Source: Bryoerythrophyllum caledonicum (Eukaryota; Streptophyta; Bryopsida; Pottiales; Pottiaceae). Taken from it: a stretch of DNA of 64,000 bases. The notes beneath the pieces are model-generated. The model searched no databases. It worked only from the letters and a program-made list of their open reading frames with translations, and had not been told where the DNA came from. The stretch spans positions 21,458,187 to 21,522,186 of the forward strand of contig OZ020525.1 in assembly GCA_963971425.1 (NCBI GenBank), written 5' to 3'. Below, in pieces: positions 56,535-64,000 of the stretch. Position numbers and translations under genes: made by a program. Position 1 is the first letter of the stretch. Each line of letters starts with the position of its first letter.

Positions 56535-57640
56535 TTGAAAGAGGACTTTCTTACACATCCAGAGGCACTACTTGTGAACTTTGAATTCGAGATGGAAAAG
56601 GCCTTGTGGTTCTTCAAGGAATTCGCCTTGGCAAGCTTTTCCTACTCTCTTTTACCGTTATCATTCCTTCTGATCTGGATTCATTCCCTCCAAGTCAGTC
56701 AATGGTTTATACAGTTTCCTCCAAACCTTTGATGACTGATTCACTTTTCTGGCATAAGAGGATGGGGCACATTAACCTTCCCACCACGAAGAAAATGTAT
56801 GTTCATGATTCTGTTCGGGATTTTTCTCTTCAAAACTTTGATGATTTCCCATCAGTCTGCACAGGTTGTGCCATGGGGAAACATCATAAGGCCACTTATC
56901 GCCATGATCCAAACAAGCTTAGATCTCGTACTCCAGAAGAGTTCTTACATGCCGATGTCTTTGGAAAAAATGATGTTCCCTCCCTAGGCAGATCGACATA
57001 TTACATCCTTGTTAAAGACGACGCCACTTCATTCCGATTCATTTGCTCGTCGAAAGAATGAGGCCTTTCTTTTTTTCCAAAAGGTTACACGAATTATCAA
57101 GCGCGATACAGGCAACTCAGTCAAGTATTTTAGATCTGACCGTGGCACAGAGTTTTGTAATCAGGACTTTGATGTTTTCCTCGACACTGAAGGAATAAAG
57201 CGCGAGACCAGTACCCCAAGGATTCCTCAACAAAATGGCTTTATTGAGCATGATAACCGCATAATTTGTGAGGCAACACACAACATGTTAATTGACATGA
57301 ATATTCCAATATTCTTATGGGTGGAGGCGATCAGTACTGTTGTTCACCTTTTAAATTGAATAATCAATTCGCAGACAGGATCATTGACCCCTTTTGAACT
57401 TTGGTATGGAGTCAAACCTTCCATGGATCACTATCGCATCTTTGGTACACTTGCTTATGTGCTTATTGATAAGAAACATTGTCAGAAGTTTCAAGCCCGG
57501 AGCAAGCTAGTCTGGTTTGTTGGATATAGTATGACCAGCAAAGGATGGCAATTTTGGGAAGACAATACGAATAAGATCATTGAAAGTTCTAACGTCATAT
57601 TTGATGAACAAAGTACTAAATATCCGGGTGACACTGAACC
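56535..57640 (+). pseudogene. copia integrase remnant
   Basis: A GAG-pre-integrase HHCC region (FWHKRMGHINLPT...CTGCAMGKHH, about 56747-56884) is followed by the core. FRSDRGTEF carries the second Asp and IPQQNGFIEH the Glu. FELWYGVKPSMDHYRIFG and WFVGYS follow as in other copia integrases. A frameshift near 57050 and a TGA at 57357-57359 break it. Protease (a weak SDHSAALSVT region near 56336) lies just upstream in damaged sequence. Confidence 0.8.
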
Positions 57641-58061
57641 AGCTCATTCCCGATATGTCCTCTTTGATTTACCACCGCTATCGAGTTCATCTCAGCAACC
57701 TGTTCATTACCATGATATTTTGTCTGCTGATGATTTATCCCTTGTTCTGAGTACCTCATTGGATCCAGTATTCTCGACTCCAACTACAGTGGGAGCGTCG
57801 CATCTTACGTCATCCACAGAATCAACACCGATTATTTTTTACTCTCCTTATTTTGAGCCTTTATGCCCCAAGTTTCGCCCTGTGTCCGCTTTATATGAGA
57901 ACCATGATGTGGCTGATGCTCTCAATCATCACATTTCCTCACAGGAGCCAGCAACCAACACGAGTTGCAGTTTTCTTGTTAATTCCGGTGTTGTTTTCAT
58001 GGAACCATAGACCTACAAAGAAGCTATTGCTTCTAATCATTCGATTGACTAACAACAGGCT

Positions 58062-58800
58062 ATGCAGAGCAAATTTGATTATCTAATTAAGAATAGATCT
58101 TGGGATCTTATTAGCTTACCACCTGGCAGAAAGAAAATTCAGTGCAAGTGGGTCTATATGGTGAAGTACAAATCTTCAGGGGATGTTGACAAGTTTAAAG
58201 CACGTATTGTCGCCAAAGGCTATTATCAGAAGCCAAGAATAGATTATATCGAAACCTTTTCACCGATAGTCAAGCATTCCTCTATTCGCGTCATACTTGC
58301 TATTGGTGCAGCTTTGAAGATGCACCTGATTCAATTCGATACAAGAACAACGTTCCTGAATGGTGATTTACATGAAGATATTTTTATGGCTCAACCCGAA
58401 TGCTTTATTGCATAAGGGTGCAAAAAGTTAGTCTGCAAACTGCAAAAGAGTCTTTACGGCCTTAAACAGAGCGCTAGACAGTGGAATATTAAATTCGACA
58501 CCTTTCTAAAGAAATACGCGTTACTTCCAGGTAAAGCAGACCCCTGTGTTTATCACGATGCTCGTATGCAGTTGCTCCTTGGAATTTTTATTGACGACGG
58601 CATCGCAGCTTCATCTTATATTCAACGTCTACATGCTGTTATTTCCTACTTGGAAACTTTCTTCAAGATTGTCGAAGGGGCGATGGACTACTATGTCGGT
58701 TTTCAAATACATCAAGATCATCAAGATCATCTAACACATACAATTACTCTCCATCAGATGAGATATCTCACTGATGTGTTGACACATTTTGCTATGCTGG
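58062..58800 (+). pseudogene. copia reverse transcriptase remnant
   Basis: CKWVYMVKYKSSGDVDKFKARIVAKGY, the FDTRTTFLNGDLHEDIFM block, SLYGLKQSARQW and LLLGIFIDDG (the YVDD box as FIDD, near 58590) occur in the right order. A TAA at 58413-58415 interrupts the frame. Confidence 0.85.
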
Positions 58801-58801
58801 A

Positions 58802-59479
58802 ATGCCACCACGTGTGTCTACACCAGTTGACCCTCATGTCATTCTTTGCACTACTTCAAATGACGATGACCATGATTTCGAGGGCCCTTGTCAGCAGGCT
58901 ATTGGTTGCTTAATGTATGCTATGGTGATGACACGTGTCGACATCACATTCGTTGTAACCAGATGTGCCCAGTATTCTTCAAGACCACGTCTTTCACACT
59001 CGACTGCAGTCAAACGGATAATGCGATATCTACGTGGCACTTTATCCGATGGGATTACCTTCTATGGCACCTCTACTGATCTTCGACTTACTAGATTTGT
59101 AGATGCAGACTATAGCAATGATACTAGTGACCGTAAGTCTCGAACCGATATTGTCTTCAAGCTAGTGAATGGGCCAATTTCTTGGTACTCCCAAAAGCAG
59201 ACCTACACAACAGACTCTACAACTGAGGCTGAATTCGTAGCGCTTGCTGAAGCTACCAAGGAAGCTATTTGGTTGCGGCGTCTTCTCAAGAGTATTGGAT
59301 TGCCACAGATTGATCGTACTGTAATCCATTGTGATAATCAGGCGGCAATTCATCTAGTGAAGAACCCTGAATCTCACAAGCGAACCAAACACATCAAGAG
59401 AAAATATTATTTTTCACGAGAAAAGTATGAAGCTGGTGAAATTGATGTTCTTATATCAACACCAAATCTCAGTTGGTAG
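58802..59479 (+). pseudogene. copia RNase H remnant
   Basis: A frame continuing from RT after a shift. It contains the tether (CLMYAMVMTRVDITF), FVDADYSNDTSDRKSRT (usually FVDADWAGD), TTEAEFVALAEATKEAIWLR, HCDNQAAIHLVKNP and HKRTKHI, the usual copia RNase H order with its acidic residues. The last stretch ends early at 59479 and continues in another frame to about 59615. Confidence 0.85.
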
Positions 59480-59615
59480 ATTTATTTACCAAGGGACTTC
59501 CGAAGGATCAGTTTCTTTCACTTCGAGAAAAGATCGGAATGACTACTCTACCGTGAACGAGTGGGAGAGTTCTTTGATCGACGTTCTACTTCAAACACCA
59601 TATTCATTAAAATGA

Positions 59616-60064
59616 GACAAATCGTGAGATTTGAGACTAAAAGCCTATTACTTCGGACACAAATATCGTGAAAAGTTGTTGCAAACGAAAGCATACATCA
59701 TGTAACATACGAGAAACATCTCAAATCCAACAATAAAACAACATGATCAATGCACTCAATAATTGCATTACACAAGACATACTATTAATAGATCGTCATA
59801 GAGAATATATTTCTACCATAGTCAAAGACGAAAGAGTACAATGGAAAATAATAACACTAAAATGTTATTTTCATGACATCGTTTACCAAAATAGGTAATC
59901 ACAAGCAAATTTCTATTTATAGTAGTCTAGGATCTATGCTATTGTCTCTACAACAAAACAAGGAAGGACTCCTAAAGCATATATACATGTTCCTACTTAG
60001 GAGTTCCCCCCTCACCAGAAGGAATAGTTGAACCACCTCCTCGTGTCTCTAGAAGCAAGGCCTC
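59616..60064. other. AT-rich spacer
   Basis: No gene or matching LTR seen. Confidence 0.45.
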
Positions 60065-60811
60065 CTACGCTTTCACTTTCGCATGCCCAATCATAATTTC
60101 CTTCCTCCAAGAATAGGGTTTATAGTAATCATCCACTTCCAAATAATTCACGGATTTTAGCACAGGTGAATGACGGGATTGATGGCACCAACCACTATCA
60201 GCCCCAAAACCACCACCTCCACTCAAGCATAGTGAATTTCGACGAAACTGTGAAGATGCGGATCTCAAAGATCTAGGCTTGAAACCGAGAGATTCAGTAT
60301 GCAATCCCGTTGAACGGGAGGGATGATTACTAACTCCAACAATACCTTCAGATCTAGAACTAGGAAGTCGCCTGTGCTTAGCAGGGGTAGGAGAAGCCTG
60401 GACGAGAATTAACGAAGGCGGAATAATCAAATTGGAAGAGATAGGCTCAAACTCCTTCACCTCGTTTACACGAATTGCACCATTAATATAGAGCTGCCGT
60501 TTAAGAGTGCAATCGCCAACAGGCTCTACAAAAGCACACATCCGCTTGAGTGGCGAAGGAGATGCCACACAAGGAATTCCGGCCCTCCGTTCAGGAGGGC
60601 TATCAACAGCACCATCATCGACCTTCTGTGTAGAAAAGTCCATGATAGCAGAGGCAGCATCGATAGCAGTGCACATAAAAAACGGCTTTGAATGGTGGGA
60701 TTGGGAAAAACCTCCAGGACGAGACCCAGGGTACTCTGAAAACGAGCCGCAATTGGAGGGTGGTTTACTACGATCACTCCTACATAGAGGAGGGATGGTA
60801 GCCTTCACAAC
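60065..60811 (-). CDS. Hypothetical exon, Ser/Pro-rich protein
   Basis: Minus-strand frame from a plausible acceptor (TTTTGCAG before 60811) to the stop at 60065. It encodes VVKATIPPLCRSDRSKPPS and on through Ser/Pro/Arg-rich sequence to a charged C-terminus. No domain is recognised. The same frame is open upstream to an ATG at 61081 and there encodes three very hydrophobic segments. These could be membrane helices or just a T-rich intron. The FCP1-like gene upstream ends at 61174, so this is probably a separate gene or an alternative 3' exon. Confidence 0.35.
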   Translation of the reverse strand, partial: VVKATIPPLCRSDRSKPPSNCGSFSEYPGSRPGGFSQSHHSKPFFMCTAIDAASAIMDFSTQKVDDGAVDSPPERRAGIPCVASPSPLKRMCAFVEPVGDCTLKRQLYINGAIRVNEVKEFEPISSNLIIPPSLILVQASPTPAKHRRLPSSRSEGIVGVSNHPSRSTGLHTESLGFKPRSLRSASSQFRRNSLCLSGGGGFGADSGWCHQSRHSPVLKSVNYLEVDDYYKPYSWRKEIMIGHAKVKA

Positions 60812-61173
60812 CTGCAAAAGACACACGAGATAAAATAAGCGATGAGTCAACATAACAACAGTCACAACAATCCAACCCATGCTCAATCCGAGGATAAATA
60901 TGAAAGCCCAAAGAAATACAATATACCTTAAATCCATAATGAAAACAATACGCTTGACCAGAGGATAAACAATAATACTCAAAACAATGATAAATCCTAG
61001 AACCGATCGAAAGATGAATAGCAGCACATAGAAAACGAAAATAGGAGACAATGCCAATAAGCTACAAAAAAACTTGTTCACGTTGTAAAATATTTATATA
61101 TTCAAAATGCAAAAGGGTGTTTACAATGTCGATACTAAATGCCTACTATATTACAAAATAGAAGCCCCTAAAA

Positions 61174-62150
61174 CTATGAAGCCAATGAAGTAGAACCATG
61201 TGGAATTTCATAGACAAAACCAACGTTCTTGATTGAGAGCATCATCCCATCTACAATATATATCATGAAAGGACTATTGGGCGCCAACGGTGGAACCCCT
61301 ATGCGATTGTTATTAACATAATCATGTAATTGCCCAACAGGGCATTCGGAAACCAAATGTCGTAGCCAAGGTACAAGTTCCTGAGTAAGGAATTGGTCAT
61401 CACAAGCCGCATGTCTCCACGGACGAAGAAAGATGGCATTTCCCATATGATTACAAACGCTCTTCTCCGGGCTGTTGTCGATGAGAAGGGTGTTGTCCGA
61501 ATCTAGGACCATTGACTCAAGTTGGCGCCCAAATAAAGTTGATGACAGGGTTTTCAAAAAGATCATCTTGTTCGAATTATTCTGATCCATCAAGAACTTA
61601 TTGGGCGAGGTTTCAATTCTATCACAGCTCTCCTGACCAAGAACCAAAGCTGAAGAAGGCATGTCCAAAAAAAGATACTTTGCAATTTCAACAACAATGG
61701 ACTTCTTCATGGAGCTCCAGACGACAATAGAGTTCGTAATGTTTCGGATGTCCGCCAGAAACGCACAAACTCCAGGGTGAATATATTCAACTTTGGGACC
61801 TATGTACGCAGGGACGGTGCAAGAATACGCTGCCCGACTCCTTGAGCCTCTAGACAACCAAGGGGCATGCTCTGTCTCGCACAAGATGCCATTAATATCC
61901 AGAACAATATTAAGCCACTTGTGTGGCCGCCGATTGAGGACAACGGACAAACTCCTCCGCAAGCAGTCTTGGGACAGGATGAACACACACTAAAGTCAAT
62001 GGAAATTACCTGATGAAATGCACATTGAGCAATATGCAAAGGAAGTGTCACATATTGCATCAATTCTCCCCCACATAGCGACTTCTGTAAATCATTCCCA
62101 ATCCGAGACTTCAATGCAAGAGGTCGATGAACAATATCATCCATTCTCAT
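61174..62150 (-). CDS. FCP1/NIF-like phosphatase-domain protein (two exons shown)
   Basis: Exon 62150-62010 (MRMDDIVHRPLALKSRIG...) and exon 61989-61174. The second carries an HAD-type FCP1 homology domain. Motif I is LNIVLDINGILCETE, where the second Asp of DxD is Asn. VVWSSMKKS is motif II and LLIDNSPEKSV the late acidic motif; LGQESCDRI is also typical. True FCP1/SCP enzymes remove phosphate from RNA polymerase II tails through DxDx(T/V). I recall bryophyte relatives also having DxN, so it may not be an active phosphatase. The exons are separated by a 20-nt GT...AG stretch (62009-61990) that is phase 0 on both sides, too short for a normal plant intron; it may be an indel. An upstream exon (62384-63805) appears to splice in at 62150. 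Confidence 0.7.
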
Positions 62151-62383
62151 CTGAGAAAACAATTGAAGAAAACTGAATTGTTAAACAATTCGATAAAATA
62201 TAAGCAAATGCTTTTACAAGTATATACACTCCGCCTAATGTACATCAAAACTCATGGATTCAATGCCTGTAGTCCAACACACCCATATAAGACCTACTGG
62301 AGACTAGAAGTAGTCATTCAAATAATACACGGCTGCAACTCGTAAAATGGCCTGAAAAAATTGAAAAAAAAGAGCTAGCCAAC

Positions 62384-63805
62384 CTGATCAGAATTAGACG
62401 CTTCGTTTCCAGGTCCATTAGGTGACGGCTCGTAATCCACTTGATCCTCCTCCACCGTACTGACATCCATAGCAACCACATGAACGTCGATTATGCGGGC
62501 CTCTACGTCGCACTCCTTAGACTGTTGAAGGGGAGCCGGGAGTGGAAGCGGGTTCTGGTGTAGGCAGACACCAGGCGTATCCTCGGGTCGAGGATACTCC
62601 GAAAGAGGGCTTCTTCTTCAAGAGGGCTCCTCAGAGGGATTGAACGCAGGTGCTTCTCCAGGAAGTGATTGCTGGTGATCAGCAGAGGAAGGTTCGAGAA
62701 CAAAAACAGACGGCTCCTTCTAAGGAAATCCAACAGAGGGTTGCAGGGGGGTAGAGAGCCCTGAACCTGAGTTATCTTCTACGCAAGGATAACTCGTGTT
62801 CAGAGGCACCTCAGAGGGAGGAGGACCAGATGATATTGCCCCTGAATTCACAGGGCTCCTCAGATACATTTGGGCCAGGTCTACCTTCATTTGAAGTTGA
62901 AGCTCAGCCCTGATAGTCGCCTCGATCCGCGCCTTCTCCAAAGCAAATTCTTGCCTCTGCTTTTCAAGAGCGGCCTTCATCTCTGCCTGCTTGCGTTTGG
63001 ACTCTTTCAAGCGGTCCACCATATCTTGCTTGTCCTTCTTCTCTATTAGGCGTTTGTATGCCAGATGCTGATAAAAATCACCACCAGGTTCGTACTTCAC
63101 AACCTTTTTAGGGGGTGGGGCTTCTCTAGCAGCGTTGATAAAGAAGTCCGAAACCTCAATCCTAGTCGGTTTCAAAGGAAGTTTTTCTCCAAGAGTTTTA
63201 ACATTCGATGGACTAGCCACTGAAGGTCTGGGGCCTTCGTCGTCACTATCTGAAAGTAGGATGATGGCAACATCCTGCTTCGTGCCCCCTTCAACTTGTG
63301 GCGCCTCCTCATATGTAGGTGCTAAAATAGAAGAGGCGTTCCGTTGAGGACTGCGAATATCAGAGGAAGGAACCTCATTGGGGAGAACCTCAACGTCGAC
63401 TCCAAAGGATGATGGCACCGGTAATTCGCCTTCATCACCAGCATGATGAGAAGATGGCCCAGTTGAAACGGGTCCAAGAGACAAGAGGTTCACACCAATA
63501 TTACTCCCATAAGTATCTAATTCTAGAGTATCCTCGTCATTAGCTTCCGGGGGATTCGGCGGAGGAGGAGATCTGCGCGAGAGTGGAGGGTCGGCATCCT
63601 CCGCAGGTTCTTCGTCGATGCGAACTGAATCCTGACGGATTCTAGGACAAACACCAGTAGCTGCCTTGGCTCTAGGTCGATGAATGGGAATTGAATGAAA
63701 ATTTTGGAATTTGCCTCGAATGCCGCAATGTGGTGGTTCACTTTGCGACAGGTACGGATTGAAGATCTTGGCGAACAAACAATAAGCGAATATATCCAAG
63801 AACAA
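62384..63805 (-). pseudogene. Upstream exon: disordered, SUMO-interaction motif, coiled coil; broken by two stops
   Basis: The minus-strand frame begins about 63805 and runs to a donor CAG|GTTGG at 62384/62383. A 233-bp intron (62383-62151) then leads to the FCP1-like exon with phase 0 on both sides. It encodes a Pro/Asp/Glu-rich region, VAIILLSDSDDEG (a classic SUMO-interacting motif), then a charged coiled coil (KDKQDMVDRLKESKRKQAEM, residues ~250-310). A TAG (62720-62722) and a TGA (62619-62621) interrupt it, both explained by C-to-T change (CAG, CGA). The N-terminal end overlaps, in another frame, the methyltransferase-like fragment, so the true 5' boundary is unclear. Confidence 0.5.
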
Positions 63806-64000
63806 AAGTACATTTCAAAAATTATCATACAATGAATTCCAACTTAACAGAGATTGTAAAAGAGTAAATTAACATGTAGCTGCAATGCAGTCAAGATTAA
63901 CATCTCCAGGCAAAATCGATGCTTGAATAAGCATTTGAACTAAGAGAACTAATTTTTCTCGTGGTCCACGCCAAGGCATTGTGTTGTTCATCAACTGCTC
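63715..64000 (-). pseudogene. DNA-methylase-like fragment at the window edge
   Basis: Reading in from the window edge on the minus strand, an open frame of 43 codons (64000-63869) gives MPWRGPREKLVLLVQMLIQAS, then GDVNLDCIAATC and a TAA. GDxxLDxxAxTx resembles methyltransferase motif I of the D12/N4-N6 type. About 90 bp further, SSIRTCRKVNHHIAAFEANSKIF looks like the next strand of the same fold. This piece matches the relic at 29.3-29.4 kb. The gene starts outside the window. The gap may be an intron without clear splice sites, so it is called broken. Confidence 0.45.

Larger units (their letters stand above)
55250..59615 (+). mobile_element. Degenerate Ty1/copia LTR retrotransposon (internal region)
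   Basis: Gag, protease remnant, integrase, reverse transcriptase and RNase H follow in copia order on the plus strand. TAGTATCAG at about 55250 resembles a primer-binding site for initiator tRNA-Met (TGGTATCAGAGC in intact elements). Many stops and shifts break it. LTRs could not be matched by eye, so the outer limits are unknown. Confidence 0.85.

Noticed and set aside
54950-60000. LTRs of the copia element
   Set aside because: I compared sequence before the putative primer-binding site with that after RNase H and found no convincing direct repeat.
60812-61081. Three-helix membrane protein N-terminus
   Set aside because: The hydrophobic run coincides with T-rich DNA ending in TTTTGCAG, so an intron is as likely. 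Not called as a separate gene.
1-64000. tRNA or rRNA genes
   Set aside because: No A-box/B-box pair with a cloverleaf and no rRNA-like segment was recognised by eye on either strand; a tRNAscan run would settle it.

Overview
This 64 kb window is a transposon-rich stretch of a eukaryotic nuclear genome, most likely a streptophyte green plant with a large genome (a charophyte alga, bryophyte or similar; I cannot name the species). The evidence is a plant-type RMND5/GID2 ubiquitin-ligase gene with four exons and GT-AG introns, a secreted Ser-Pro-rich wall-type glycoprotein, an FCP1-like phosphatase-domain gene of a kind I associate with bryophytes and charophytes, and moss-like Ty3/gypsy and Ty1/copia remains. 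Only two single-copy host genes look convincing and intact: RMND5 (21.8-23.6 kb) and the SPPPP glycoprotein (49.1-50.4 kb).

Layout. 1-2 kb holds a 5'-truncated LINE tail. 2,976-18,195 is a complete minus-strand LINE of 15.2 kb bounded by a 13-bp target-site duplication. It has ORF1, a Thr-rich second ORF, and an ORF2 with two 2A-like motifs, AP endonuclease, reverse transcriptase, RNase H and a possible second nuclease. 20.5-21.3 kb is a 22-bp minisatellite upstream of RMND5. 25.3-30.4 kb holds a gypsy integrase fossil, a Harbinger-like MITE, a methyltransferase-like gene fragment, a copy of the glycoprotein promoter region, and 83-bp tandem repeats. 30.5-46.0 kb is a decayed MULE transposase gene split by a 12,284-bp element with perfect 31-bp terminal inverted repeats. 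That insert carries an intact 1062-aa gene with a DDE-like acidic pattern (DUF7869-like) and, divergently, a broken ParB/methyltransferase-like gene. This nested element is the best candidate for an undescribed system.

47.3 kb has a hAT fragment. 51-52 kb has two small inverted-repeat elements, 53 kb a Tc1/mariner fossil, and 55.2-59.6 kb a broken copia element. 60-64 kb (minus) carries an FCP1-like gene with a coiled-coil/SUMO-interaction upstream exon and, at the window edge, another methyltransferase-like fragment.

Many in-frame stops in the decayed elements are TGA or TAG at places where CGA or CAG would fit, as expected from C-to-T decay at methylated CG and CHG sites in a plant genome.
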